NCBI GenBank assembly: GCA_017999235.1
Contig: JAGOBN010000083.1
Location: 1-10,044 of the forward strand
Reading direction: 5' to 3'
Source: Anaerolineales bacterium
Lineage (GTDB): Bacteria > Chloroflexota > Anaerolineae > Anaerolineales > UBA6663
DNA length: 10,044 nt
Every line of letters starts with the position of its first letter. Positions within the stretch are counted from its first letter, which is position 1. The notes under the pieces are model-generated. The model did not search any database. It was not told where the DNA came from and worked only from the letters and a program-made list of their open reading frames with translations. Both the position numbers and the translations under genes were made by a program. Positions 1 through 8,430 of the stretch are shown piece after piece.

Positions 1-746
1 CCGATTATCTGACCGTCTACCCGCAGATCATCCCCTTGCGCCGGATCGGCCTGCCGTCACGGTCGCCGCAGGGCACGCTGCGCGACACCCAGCCGATCTT
101 CGCTGACCCGGCGCGGCTGGCCGGCCGGCGGGAGTACACGCCGGGCGATTCCCTGCGCCGCGTGGATTGGAAGGCCACGGCCGCGGTGGGGCGTCTGCAA
201 GTGAAGCAGTTTGAACCGTCCATCGCCCTGGCCACGGTGCTGGTGCTGGGGTTCAGCCACGCCGATTACGAAATCCGCACCCGCTACGAGGCCAGTGAAC
301 TGGCGGTGGTGATCGCGGCCTCCATCGCGCATTGGGTGGCCGGCCGGCGGCAGGCGGTGGGTTTGCTCACCAACGGCCTGGACCCGCAGGCCGCCGCGGA
401 CGCGCCTCCGGCCGCGCTAGCGCGCAAAGGCCGCCAATCCTTGATGGGGGTGCTGGAATTGCTGGCGCGCGTCACGCTGGCGGAGGCCGCGCCGCCGGTG
501 GCGGACCTGCTGCGGCGCGCCAGTGTCCGCCTGCCGTGGGGAACGACCGTGGTGGTGGTGGCCGGGCGCGTGGATGAGGCGCTGTTGGAGGCGCTGGTGC
601 CGGCGCGCCGCGCCGGTCTGGAAGTAGTGCTGATCCTGGCCGGCCCGGTCCCGCGGGCGGCCGATTGGCGCGCGCGCGCCGCGCGGCTGGGCGTGGCCGT
701 GCATGCCGTGGCCCGCGAGCGCGATCTGGACGGATGGCGCCAATGA
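1..746 (+). CDS. DUF58 domain protein, C-terminal part (5' end outside window)
   Basis: The reading frame is open from base 3 (first codon GAT) to TGA at 744-746, giving 247 visible residues with no start in view. The TTG at 36 is internal, because the upstream residues DYLTVYPQIIPL are typical of the segment before the DUF58 core. The DUF58 signature is clear: REYTPGDSLRRVDWKATA followed by GRLQVKQFEP, at about residues 44-73. After it comes a von Willebrand A-like half, where the hydrophobic strand ends in VLGFSHADY. The Asp-x-Ser-x-Ser metal site of true vWA domains is therefore not preserved. The biochemical role of DUF58 proteins is poorly defined; they are usually encoded with MoxR AAA+ ATPases and DUF4129 or transglutaminase proteins. 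The stop overlaps the next ATG by four bases, so the two are probably translationally coupled. Family assignment is strong; the function is unknown. Confidence 0.9.
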   Translation, partial: DYLTVYPQIIPLRRIGLPSRSPQGTLRDTQPIFADPARLAGRREYTPGDSLRRVDWKATAAVGRLQVKQFEPSIALATVLVLGFSHADYEIRTRYEASELAVVIAASIAHWVAGRRQAVGLLTNGLDPQAAADAPPAALARKGRQSLMGVLELLARVTLAEAAPPVADLLRRASVRLPWGTTVVVVAGRVDEALLEALVPARRAGLEVVLILAGPVPRAADWRARAARLGVAVHAVARERDLDGWRQ

Positions 747-2371
747 ACCAGACGCCGGCCAGTTTCCGCCTGGCGGAGCGCGTAGGCGTGGTCGTGGGCC
801 ATACGGCCGTGATCGGCCTGCTGGTGAGCGCCGCGTATCCATTTATCCGCGCGGCGGAGCGGATTGTGCCAGGTTGGGATGGCAGCCCGTATCTCTGGAT
901 CGCCGGCGGGGTGGCGCTGGAAGGGCTGCTGTCTGAGCGCGTGGTGCGGGGGCCGTGGGCGCGGCGGATGTCGGTGCTGGCGTATCGCCTGGCTGAGGTG
1001 GTCTTGCTGCTCATCAGCCTGAAGCTCATACTTTACGCGCGCGGCGGCTGGACCCAGCTGGCGCTGGATGTACCGCGCTGGCCGGCCGATCCCCTCAGCT
1101 TTTTGGAGGGCGGCTTCCTGGGCGGGGCCGTGTTTGTCCTGGGCGGCTGGGCGCTGGCCGGCTGGTTTGGCGAGGCGCTGTTGGGTCTGGAAGGCGATGA
1201 CAAGCTCTTTGGCCGGGTCCGGGATGAACTGCTGGTGGCCGACCGCGCCCAGGCGCGCCAACAGCTGCGGTCGCTGACCTTCTGGCTGGGCGCCGCGGCC
1301 GTGGTGGTGACGGCGCTGGTCCGCAGCGATCTGCAGGTCTTTGGCCTGTCCGCGCCGCGTCTGGATGTGGGCCTGGTGAACCTGGTGGTCTATTTTGGCC
1401 TGGGCCTGCTCCTGCTCAGTTTGAGCCAGTTCGCGCTGCTGCGCGCGCGCTGGGGTCTGAACCAGATTCCTTTGCGCCCGCAGATGGCCGGCCGCTGGGC
1501 TTTCTACACCCTGGCGCTGCTGGTTATCGTCGGCGGCGCGGCCAGCTTGCTGCCGACGCGCTATTCGCTGGGCTTAATGGATTTGGCGGGGCTGGCCTTG
1601 AGCTGGCTGACCGTGCTGATTTACTTTGTGCTCGCGCTGGTGTTGGGGCCGCTCGGCCTGCTGTTCGCGTGGCTGGCGCGGGTGCTCAACCTGCCGGCGC
1701 CGGCGGAGGCGCCGGGGCTGCCGCCCCAACTGCCGGCGCTGCCGCCGCCGCCTGCGGCGCCGGAGACCCCGGCCGCCTGGCTGGAACTGGGGCGCTCGGT
1801 GCTGTTCTGGGTGGTTTTCCTGGCGGTGCTGGTCGGCGCCCTGGTTTACTACCTGCGCAGCCGGCCGGAAATCGCCGCGCTGCGCGGCCGGCGGCCGCCG
1901 GGCTGGGCCTGGCTGGTGGCGCGCTGGCGCGCCTTGCGCGGCGGCTGGCGGCGGGTCAGCCAGGGCGCGGCGGAATTGCTCCAAGCCGGGTGGCGGCGCT
2001 GGCGGCCGGCCGTGGAAGCCGCGGCGGCGTGGCGCTATGTGCGGGTGCGCGGGCTGGCGCCGCGCGATCAGGTGCGCTTCTACTATCAGGCGCTCTTGCG
2101 CCGCGCGCGGGAAAGCGCGCTCCCGCGCCGGCCGGCGCAGACCCCCAGCGCCTATGAACAGGATTTGCAGGCGGCGCTCCCGGAGGCGGCCGCGTCCGTA
2201 GACCAATTAACCCAGGCCTTTTTGGAAGCCCAGTACAGCCAGCACCCGATCGAGCCGGCGGCGGCCGAAACCGCCCGGACTGGCTGGGAGGCGCTGCGCC
2301 AGGCGCTCCGGCGGCGGCGCGCACGGGCGGCCGAAGGCGGGGAGACAGCGATGACGACGGAGGCGAAATGA
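743..2371 (+). CDS. Polytopic membrane protein with C-terminal DUF4129 domain
   Basis: The product has 542 residues from the ATG at 743, chosen because it forms an ATGA overlap with the DUF58 stop. An in-frame ATG at 734 is an alternative, and the Shine-Dalgarno is weak (GGATGG, 5 nt upstream). Hydrophobic stretches at about 13-35, 82-98, 124-145, 178-194, 210-234, 253-271, 280-312 and 352-370 suggest eight or so membrane segments. An Ala/Pro-rich linker occupies about 318-345. The cytoplasmic-looking tail is very Arg-rich. Residues 445-500 match the DUF4129 pattern: VRFYYQALLRRARES, then TPSAYEQDL, then LTQAFLEAQYS. DUF4129 is commonly fused to TgpA-type transglutaminases, but I see no transglutaminase Cys-His-Asp domain here. 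DUF4129 may act at the membrane with the DUF58 protein, but this is inferred from neighbourhood only. The gene ends in an ATGA overlap with the pullulanase gene. Confidence 0.85.
   Translation: MNQTPASFRLAERVGVVVGHTAVIGLLVSAAYPFIRAAERIVPGWDGSPYLWIAGGVALEGLLSERVVRGPWARRMSVLAYRLAEVVLLLISLKLILYARGGWTQLALDVPRWPADPLSFLEGGFLGGAVFVLGGWALAGWFGEALLGLEGDDKLFGRVRDELLVADRAQARQQLRSLTFWLGAAAVVVTALVRSDLQVFGLSAPRLDVGLVNLVVYFGLGLLLLSLSQFALLRARWGLNQIPLRPQMAGRWAFYTLALLVIVGGAASLLPTRYSLGLMDLAGLALSWLTVLIYFVLALVLGPLGLLFAWLARVLNLPAPAEAPGLPPQLPALPPPPAAPETPAAWLELGRSVLFWVVFLAVLVGALVYYLRSRPEIAALRGRRPPGWAWLVARWRALRGGWRRVSQGAAELLQAGWRRWRPAVEAAAAWRYVRVRGLAPRDQVRFYYQALLRRARESALPRRPAQTPSAYEQDLQAALPEAAASVDQLTQAFLEAQYSQHPIEPAAAETARTGWEALRQALRRRRARAAEGGETAMTTEAK
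2359..2363 (+). promoter_or_regulatory. Shine-Dalgarno GGAGG for the pullulanase gene
   Basis: GGAGG lies inside the last codons of the DUF4129 gene, four bases before the ATG at 2368. The spacing is short but workable. Together with the ATGA overlap it fixes the pullulanase start and suggests reinitiation by ribosomes finishing the upstream gene. Confidence 0.6.
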
Positions 2372-5300
2372 GACGACGTGGATACTGGCTGAATGTGGTG
2401 TTGGCGGGCCTGTGGTTGGCGGCCCTGTTCGGGCCGGCCCAGCGGCCGGCGGCGGCCCAGACCGAACCCACTATGGTGGTGGTGCCGGGGACCTTGCAGA
2501 CGGCCCTGGGCTGCTCCGGCGATTGGCAGACGGACTGCGCGCAGTCGGCCCTGACCTTCAATGAGGACAGCGGGCTGTGGGAAGGGACCTTCCTCCTGCC
2601 GGCCGGCAGTTACGAATACAAGATTGCCATCAACGGCACCTGGGCCGAGAACTACGGCCAGGGCAACAAGGCGGGCGGCCCCAATATTCCGCTCGTCCTG
2701 GCCGCTGAGACGGAGGTCACCTTCACGTACGACCACAAAACGCACGCCATCACGGACAGCGTAAACAATGCGGGCGGCGCCGCCGCGCCGCCGCCGCAGG
2801 CCAAACAGGTGGCCATCGCCGGCACCCTGCAGAGCGAGGCCGGCTGTCCTGGCGATTGGCAGCCGGAGTGCCCGGCCACGGCGCTGACGTATGACGCCGA
2901 AGACGATGTTTGGCAGGGCGCCTTTCCGGTGCAGCCCGGCGATGATCAGGATAAGCAGGGCGGGCGCTATAAAGCCGCCCTGGATGGCGGTTGGGCCGAG
3001 AACTACGGCGTCGGCGCCCAGCGCGGCGGGAGCGACATCCCGTTGACGGTCACCGCCGCCACAACCGTCAAATTCTATTACGACCACAAGAGTCACTGGG
3101 TGGCGGACAGCGTTAACCAGCGCATCATCACCGTGGTCGGCGATTTCCAGACCCAGCTGGGCTGCGCGCAAGCTGGCGATCCGGGCTGTTTGCGGACCTG
3201 GCTGCAGGACCCGGACGGCGACGGGGTCTACGCCTTGGTCACGGCCGGCCTGCTGGCCGGCACCTACCAGGCCCAGGCCGCACTGGATGAGGCGCTGGAA
3301 CAAGTCTATGGCGCGCCGGATGGCGCGCCGGTGGCGTTTACCGTGGCCGAGGACGGCGACGAGATTTACTTCGCTTTTGATCCTGTCAACAACCAGCTGC
3401 TGGTCAGCACCACCGGCATCCCCAAGGGCGATCTCAGCAAGGCCAGGGCCTACTGGCTGGAACGCGACCTGCTGATGTGGCCGGGGGCGCGGCCGGCCGA
3501 GGGCGAGTTTATGCGGCTGTATTACAGCCCGACCGGCGGGCTGGCCCTCAGCCCGGAGGGTCTCATCGGCGGCGAGTATCTGCCGCTGCAAGTCAGCTTT
3601 AGCGGGCTGACCCTGGCGCAGGTGGCGCAGTACCCCTTCCTCAAGGAAGGCTACTCGCCGCTCAAACTGGACGCCGCCGCGGCCGGCCGTGTGCATGACC
3701 TGCTTAAGGGCCAACTGGCGGTGGCCAAGGTGGACGCGGACGGCCGGCTGCTGGACGCCACCGGGATCCAGACCCCGGGCGTGCTGGATGACCTGTACGC
3801 CTATGCGGGCCGGTTGGGCGTGGCGTGGGAGGCCGGCGCGCCGACACTGCGCGTCTGGGCGCCCACGGCGCAAGCCGTGGCCGTGCGCGTCTTTGCGGAT
3901 TCGCAGACCACGGACAGCGAGACCGTTCCCCTGACCTTTGACGCCGCCACCGGCGTGTGGGCGGTCACCGGGCCGGCGGCCTGGAAGGATCAGTTCTATC
4001 TCTATGAGGTTCAGGTGTACGTGCCGGCCACCGGCCAGGTGGAGACCAACCTGGTCACCGACCCGTATTCGTTCAGCTTGTCCACCAACAGCCGGCGCAG
4101 CCAGATCGTGGACTTGGATGACCCCGCGCTCAAGCCGGAGGGCTGGGACGCGGTTGAGAAGCCGGCCTTGGCCGCGCCCGAGGACAGCGTCATCTACGAG
4201 CTGCACATCCGCGATTTCAGCGCCGGCGACCCGAGCGTGCCGGCCGAGCTGCGCGGCACGTATCAGGCTTTTACCCTGCCGGACTCCAACGGCGTCCAAC
4301 ATCTGCGGTCGTTGGCCGAAGCCGGCCTGACGCACATTCACCTGCTGCCGGCCTTCGATATCGCCAGCATCAACGAGGACAAGGCCGCCTGGCAGTCCCC
4401 GGACCCCGCCGCGTTGGCGGCCTTGCCCGGCGACTCGGATCAACAGCAAGCCCTGATCGCGCCCCTGCGCGATCAAGATGGCTTCAACTGGGGCTACGAC
4501 CCCTACCACTACACCACGCCGGAAGGCAGCTATGCCACGGATCCGGACGGCGCCGGCCGCATCCGCGAGTTCCGGGCGATGGTCCAGGCGTTGAACGGCC
4601 TGGGCCTGCGCGTGGTGATGGATGTGGTTTACAACCACACCAACGCCAGCGGCCAGTCCGAGAAGTCCGTGCTGGATAAGATCGTGCCCGGCTACTACCA
4701 CCGCCTCAACCTGGACGGCCAGGTGGAGAAGAGCACCTGCTGCGAAAACACCGCCACCGAGCACCGCATGATGGAGAAGCTCATGGTGGATTCGCTCCTC
4801 ACCTGGGCCACGGCTTATAAAGTGGACGGCTTCCGCTTTGACCTGATGGGCCACCACATGCTGGCCAACATGGTCACCGTCCGCGCGGCGTTGGATGCCC
4901 TGACGCCGGCCGCCGGCGGCGTGGACGGCCAGGCCATCTATATCTACGGCGAAGGCTGGGATTTTGGCGAGGTGGCCCAGAACGCGCGCGGCGTCAACGC
5001 CATCCAGCTCAACATCGGCGGCACCGGCATTGGCGTCTTCAACGACCGCTTGCGCGACGCGGCCCGCGGCGGCTCGCCGTTCAGCGACCGGCGCGAGCAG
5101 GGCTTCCTGACCGGGCTGTTTACCGACCCCAGCGCCTATGACCAGGGCGCGGCGGCCGCCCAGCAGGCCAAGCTGCTGAACTACATGGACCTGATCCGGG
5201 TGGGCGTGGCCGGCAACCTGGCCGAGTACCAGTTCCAGGCGGCCAGCGGCGAGCTGCTGGCCGGCCAGCAGGTCAACTACAACGACGGGCCGGCCGGCTA

Positions 5301-6231
5301 TACCCAGGACCCGCAGGAGAATATCGTCTACGTCTCAGCCCACGACAATGAGACGCTGTTTGACGCCATCCAGTGGAAGGCGCCGGCCGGCGCGGCCATG
5401 GCCGACCGCGTCCGCATGAACAACCTGGGCCTCAGCCTGGTGCTGCTCAGCCAGGGCGTGCCGTTCTTCCACGCCGGCGACGACCTGCTGCGCTCTAAGT
5501 CGCTGGACGGCAACAGCTACAACTCCGGGGATTGGTTCAACACTCTGGATTTCACCTATCAGACCAACAACTGGGCGGTGGGCCTTCCGTCCGAGGGCAG
5601 CGACCGCTGGGAGCTGATGCGCGGGCTGCTGGGCGCTGCGGCGCTGCAGGCGGCGCCGGCCGATATCGCCGCCGCGCACACCCACTTTCTGGAGATGCTG
5701 CGGGTGCGGCGCTCGTCGCCGCTCTTCCGGCTCCAGACGGCGGAAGATGTCCAGCAGCGGCTGACCTTCACCAATACCGGGCCGGATCAAATCCCGGGGT
5801 TGCTCGTCTTCTATCTGGACGACACGCTGGGTCAGGACCTGGATCCGGCGGCGCTCCGGCTGGCCGTCCTGCTCAATGCCGGCCCGGACGCCGTCACCTT
5901 CACCGACGCGGCCCTGGCGGGCGCCGCGTTTGAACTGCATCCGGTGCAGCAGGCCTCGGCCGATGCCGTGGTGCGCGGCGCCGCGTTTGATCCGGCCGCC
6001 GGCGCGTTCACGGTGCCGGCCCGCACCGCCGCGGTCTTTGTGCTGCCGCAGGCGCCGGCGGCCCCGGCCGTGGTTGAACCGACTTCAGCGCCGGGGCCGA
6101 CTCCGGCGCCCACGGCCGTGCCGAACCCGCCGGCGTCAACGAATTCCTGGGTGACGGTGGGCGGGCTAATCGTAGTGATCGGCGGCGCGCTGCTCGGCGC
6201 GGTGTGGTTCGCGCGCCGTCGCCGCGCGTAA
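2368..6231 (+). CDS. pulA: Exported, membrane-anchored type I pullulanase (GH13) with X25 modules
   Basis: The 1287-residue product should hydrolyse alpha-1,6 branch links in pullulan, starch or glycogen outside the membrane. In order: a Sec signal peptide (about 1-30, cleavage near RPAAA|Q); two clear X25 modules (about 36-135 and 147-250) with repeated GTLQ, GC.GDWQ..C, WAENYG and YDHK elements; a third, degenerate module (about 253-350); a pullulanase N-terminal domain (about 355-475); CBM48 (about 485-575); the GH13 barrel; and a pullulanase-type C-terminal domain (about 1085-1228). Catalytic features are intact: the pullulanase hallmark FNWGYDP (706-712), region I DVVYNH (752-757), region II DGFRFD with nucleophile Asp825, region [11 protein letters not shown] with acid/base Glu862, and region IV HDN (992-994). 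A Pro/Ala/Thr linker (about 1228-1258) leads to a hydrophobic helix (1260-1282) and ARRRRA. No LPxTG motif is present, so anchoring is by the membrane helix. The start overlaps the DUF4129 stop (ATGA). An intrinsic terminator follows. Confidence 0.96.
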   Translation: MRRRGYWLNVVLAGLWLAALFGPAQRPAAAQTEPTMVVVPGTLQTALGCSGDWQTDCAQSALTFNEDSGLWEGTFLLPAGSYEYKIAINGTWAENYGQGNKAGGPNIPLVLAAETEVTFTYDHKTHAITDSVNNAGGAAAPPPQAKQVAIAGTLQSEAGCPGDWQPECPATALTYDAEDDVWQGAFPVQPGDDQDKQGGRYKAALDGGWAENYGVGAQRGGSDIPLTVTAATTVKFYYDHKSHWVADSVNQRIITVVGDFQTQLGCAQAGDPGCLRTWLQDPDGDGVYALVTAGLLAGTYQAQAALDEALEQVYGAPDGAPVAFTVAEDGDEIYFAFDPVNNQLLVSTTGIPKGDLSKARAYWLERDLLMWPGARPAEGEFMRLYYSPTGGLALSPEGLIGGEYLPLQVSFSGLTLAQVAQYPFLKEGYSPLKLDAAAAGRVHDLLKGQLAVAKVDADGRLLDATGIQTPGVLDDLYAYAGRLGVAWEAGAPTLRVWAPTAQAVAVRVFADSQTTDSETVPLTFDAATGVWAVTGPAAWKDQFYLYEVQVYVPATGQVETNLVTDPYSFSLSTNSRRSQIVDLDDPALKPEGWDAVEKPALAAPEDSVIYELHIRDFSAGDPSVPAELRGTYQAFTLPDSNGVQHLRSLAEAGLTHIHLLPAFDIASINEDKAAWQSPDPAALAALPGDSDQQQALIAPLRDQDGFNWGYDPYHYTTPEGSYATDPDGAGRIREFRAMVQALNGLGLRVVMDVVYNHTNASGQSEKSVLDKIVPGYYHRLNLDGQVEKSTCCENTATEHRMMEKLMVDSLLTWATAYKVDGFRFDLMGHHMLANMVTVRAALDALTPAAGGVDGQAIYIYGEGWDFGEVAQNARGVNAIQLNIGGTGIGVFNDRLRDAARGGSPFSDRREQGFLTGLFTDPSAYDQGAAAAQQAKLLNYMDLIRVGVAGNLAEYQFQAASGELLAGQQVNYNDGPAGYTQDPQENIVYVSAHDNETLFDAIQWKAPAGAAMADRVRMNNLGLSLVLLSQGVPFFHAGDDLLRSKSLDGNSYNSGDWFNTLDFTYQTNNWAVGLPSEGSDRWELMRGLLGAAALQAAPADIAAAHTHFLEMLRVRRSSPLFRLQTAEDVQQRLTFTNTGPDQIPGLLVFYLDDTLGQDLDPAALRLAVLLNAGPDAVTFTDAALAGAAFELHPVQQASADAVVRGAAFDPAAGAFTVPARTAAVFVLPQAPAAPAVVEPTSAPGPTPAPTAVPNPPASTNSWVTVGGLIVVIGGALLGAVWFARRRRA

Positions 6232-6262
6232 CTGTTTACTCTCTTTCGCTTGAAGATAAAGG

Positions 6263-6302
6263 ATCGAGCCAGCCGGCGATGGGCTGGCTCGATTTGTTCT
6301 TA
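6263..6302 (+). terminator. Intrinsic terminator after the pullulanase gene
   Basis: A perfect 12-bp stem (ATCGAGCCAGCC at 6263-6274 pairing with GGCTGGCTCGAT at 6282-6293) closes a 7-base loop. It is followed by a U-rich run, TTGTTCTT. It lies 31 bases after the pullulanase stop and before the GH57 promoter, so it should end the DUF58-DUF4129-pulA transcript and insulate GH57. Confidence 0.92.
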
Positions 6303-6310
6303 AAAGCGAT

Positions 6311-6338
6311 TTGGTTTTACGCGGCGCTGGTCTATAAT
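6311..6338 (+). promoter_or_regulatory. Sigma70-type promoter for the GH57 gene
   Basis: A perfect -10 box TATAAT occupies 6333-6338, with a partial -35 box TTGGTT at 6311-6316 and a 16-base spacer. Transcription should begin about 7 bases after the -10 box, at or next to the ATG at 6345. The box stands out in sequence this GC-rich and lies just after the terminator. CTATAATCG recurs identically before glgC. Confidence 0.75.
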
Positions 6339-6344
6339 CGCAGC

Positions 6345-8417
6345 ATGTCCTTCTCGATCGCGCTCGTCTTTCACTTCAATCAACACACTTCTGAATTTGC
6401 CGCCGTCGCCAACCGCGCCTGCTATCGCGGTTTGCTCACTGTGCTGCGCGCGCATCCGGCGCTCAAATGCAATCTGCATTTTTCTGGCACACTCCTGCGC
6501 GCGCTCAACTGGTTTGACCCCGGAACGCTGGAGTTGGTGCGCGCCGGCCTGGCGGACGGCCAGTTTGAGCTGCTGGGCAGCACTTACGCGCAGAACGTGC
6601 CGTTCGCGTGCGATGATTGGGACAACGCCCAGCAGATCAGCCTGCATCAGACCGTCTTGGATGATCTGTTTGGCGTGCGCCCGGCCGTGTTCTGGAACGC
6701 CGAGCGCTGCTGGCGGCAGTCGCTGGTGCCGCTGATCGCCCAGGCCGGCTACCGCGTCACCCTGATGGAAGACCACATCCTGCGCGCAGCCGGCGTCACG
6801 GCGCCGCTGCCCGTGACGGTGCGGCAGGCCGGCCACGCGCTGACCGCCGTCTGGGATGACCCGGTCCTGCGCGAACGCTTTAACTACGCGGCCTGGTTCG
6901 GCCGGCGCGCCCAGTTCTTTAATTACCTGGATACGGTGCAGGCCCAGCCCGGCTCCGAACACTACCTGGTGGCATACGCGGAAGACGCCGAGGCCATGGG
7001 CTTATGGCCCTGGCAGGCCGGCTATTTGCCGCAGGCCACCTGGGCGCATTTGGATAAACTGCTGGGCGCGCTGGAAAACCGCGCCGGGATCACGGCCGTG
7101 CATCTCTCCGCCGCGCAGCCGCACGGCCGCGTGGAGCATGTGCCGGATGGCGCCGCGCGCTGGATGGACCGCGCTTTGTTGCAGCCGGACGCCCCGTATC
7201 ACGAGCCCGGCTTTGTCGATTGGTTTGATTATCTGCACCGTTCACCCAAGGTGCAGTACTTCCGCAAACTCTATACCGTGGTGCGGACCAACCTCCAGCA
7301 GGTGGGCGCGGCGCATCAGGACCCGGGTTTCCCGCGCCCGCCGGCCTCGGCCGCCGAGGTCTTTTACCGCCAGGCCATCGAGACCTATTGCAGCCATCAG
7401 TATGAGTTCGGGTGCATCGGGGTGGGGGGCCGCGGCTATTGGGGCTGGGAGAACGTGCGCGCCGCGTTCTTGTATTCCCGGCTGGCCGAGCTGGCGGCGG
7501 ACCCGCGCCCGCGCCAGTGGATTGAAGACCTGAACGGCGACGGTTCGGATGAGCAGGTGCTGTGCGACGGCCAGCAGGTGGTGGTGTTGACGGCGTATGG
7601 CGGCCGGCTGTTGGGCTGGTATGACCTGCGCGCCGGCCGGCAGTGGGTGGGCAACCCGTTGGCGGTGCCGGCCGCGCCCTACACCAGCGGCGCCTCCGAA
7701 CAGCCCCAGCCGAAGCTGGCGCCGGCGCGCTGGCTGCCGGAGACCGCTGACGCCGACTTGCGCCCGTGGCGCGACCACAAGGTCCGTCAGGCGGCGCCCA
7801 ACCGTCTGAGCCGCCACTACTCGCCCGAGTTATTCGCGCGTGAGCCGGACGAGCTGGTGGTCTACACCGTGCCGCCGGCGCCGGCCGGCCAGCATACCCC
7901 GCGGCCGGCGCAAACCGGCGCGCTGAATGACTGGCTGGCCGTGGACGGCGAAGGCCTGCGCGTGCCGGACAGCTTCCTGGACTATCGCTTTGAGCCGGAC
8001 GGGGTGGTGAGCTATTTGAACGCCTTGCTGCCGGACCTGCGCCTGGATAAGCGGGTGCGCTTAACGACTGCGGGGCTGGAGGTGGCCTATACCTTCCAGA
8101 ATCTGGCGGATCAGCCGCGCCGGCTCACCTGGCGCTTGGCCGGCGAGCTGGCCCCGGATTATCACACCGTGCTGAGCGGCGGCCGGCCGGCTTTGGAAGC
8201 GCGCGCGGCGCTGGACGCCCCCCCGGCCGTTTACAACACGCGCACCGGCGCCGGGCTGATCCTGACCCCCTCCCGGCCGTGGACGGCAGCCGGCTGTGAT
8301 GAGCATGTGCTGGGCCTGAATCTCTGGCTGACTTTTGAGCTGGAGCTGGCGCCGCTGGCGGCCGAGACGGTGACGGTGACCGTCACCGTGCAGACGCCGC
8401 CGGAAGCGCAACCTTAA
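6345..8417 (+). CDS. GH57 family alpha-glucan enzyme (alpha-amylase / 4-alpha-glucanotransferase-like)
   Basis: The product has 690 residues from the ATG at 6345. The frame is open further upstream, but that stretch would run through the terminator and promoter. Residues 1-14 already form the first GH57 strand (IALVFHFNQH). No signal peptide is visible, so it is cytoplasmic. The likely nucleophile is Glu120 in FWNAERCW, matching Glu123 of the Thermococcus litoralis glucanotransferase. The likely acid/base is Asp214 in YAEDAEAMGLW. After the barrel and helical region (to about 390) comes a DLNGDGSDEQV loop (395-405) and a beta-rich C-terminal half with GGRLLGWYDL, as in DUF1925/DUF1926-containing GH57 enzymes of similar length. 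Motif 1 is FHFNQH where most of the family have HNHQP, and motif 2 reads STYAQNVP, so this is a divergent clade. Hydrolysis and glucan transfer cannot be told apart here. No Shine-Dalgarno precedes it. Confidence 0.88.
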   Translation: MSFSIALVFHFNQHTSEFAAVANRACYRGLLTVLRAHPALKCNLHFSGTLLRALNWFDPGTLELVRAGLADGQFELLGSTYAQNVPFACDDWDNAQQISLHQTVLDDLFGVRPAVFWNAERCWRQSLVPLIAQAGYRVTLMEDHILRAAGVTAPLPVTVRQAGHALTAVWDDPVLRERFNYAAWFGRRAQFFNYLDTVQAQPGSEHYLVAYAEDAEAMGLWPWQAGYLPQATWAHLDKLLGALENRAGITAVHLSAAQPHGRVEHVPDGAARWMDRALLQPDAPYHEPGFVDWFDYLHRSPKVQYFRKLYTVVRTNLQQVGAAHQDPGFPRPPASAAEVFYRQAIETYCSHQYEFGCIGVGGRGYWGWENVRAAFLYSRLAELAADPRPRQWIEDLNGDGSDEQVLCDGQQVVVLTAYGGRLLGWYDLRAGRQWVGNPLAVPAAPYTSGASEQPQPKLAPARWLPETADADLRPWRDHKVRQAAPNRLSRHYSPELFAREPDELVVYTVPPAPAGQHTPRPAQTGALNDWLAVDGEGLRVPDSFLDYRFEPDGVVSYLNALLPDLRLDKRVRLTTAGLEVAYTFQNLADQPRRLTWRLAGELAPDYHTVLSGGRPALEARAALDAPPAVYNTRTGAGLILTPSRPWTAAGCDEHVLGLNLWLTFELELAPLAAETVTVTVTVQTPPEAQP
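8367..8389. repeat. 23-bp perfect palindrome at the 3' end of the GH57 gene
   Basis: ACGGTGACGGT and its exact reverse complement ACCGTCACCGT flank a single central G at 8378. The sequence encodes the Thr-Val run near the GH57 C-terminus and lies about 72 bases before the glgC -10 box. No T tract follows, so it is not a typical intrinsic terminator. It may be an operator, or a by-product of alternating Thr-Val codons. Confidence 0.5.
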
Positions 8418-8430
8418 ATCGGCTGGCGCC

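Noticed and set aside
284..1261. Minus-strand open frame opposite the DUF58 and DUF4129 genes
   Set aside because: The composition is biased and motif-free, and it spans the junction of two recognisable plus-strand genes. It is a shadow frame.
4729..4770. Adjacent cysteines ([11 protein letters not shown]) in the pullulanase as a possible unusual disulfide or metal site
   Set aside because: From memory of the family, STCC.NTATEH is a normal conserved segment of GH13 type I pullulanases, so it is not a novelty.
2152..4857. Very long open frame on the minus strand (about 900 codons) opposite the pullulanase gene
   Set aside because: Its translation is low-complexity, rich in Arg, Gly, His and Gln, with no recognisable motif. 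It lies fully opposite a gene with intact catalytic motifs. Long antisense frames are expected in GC-rich coding DNA.
6204..6344. Upstream extension of the GH57 frame by 47 codons
   Set aside because: It would translate through the pullulanase tail, the intrinsic terminator and the TATAAT promoter. The GH57 fold starts at the ATG at 6345.
7527..7562. DLNGDGSDEQ in the GH57 protein as a dockerin or EF-hand domain
   Set aside because: There is only one loop, and there is no signal peptide or second repeat. Similar loops are normal after the catalytic domain of GH57 enzymes.
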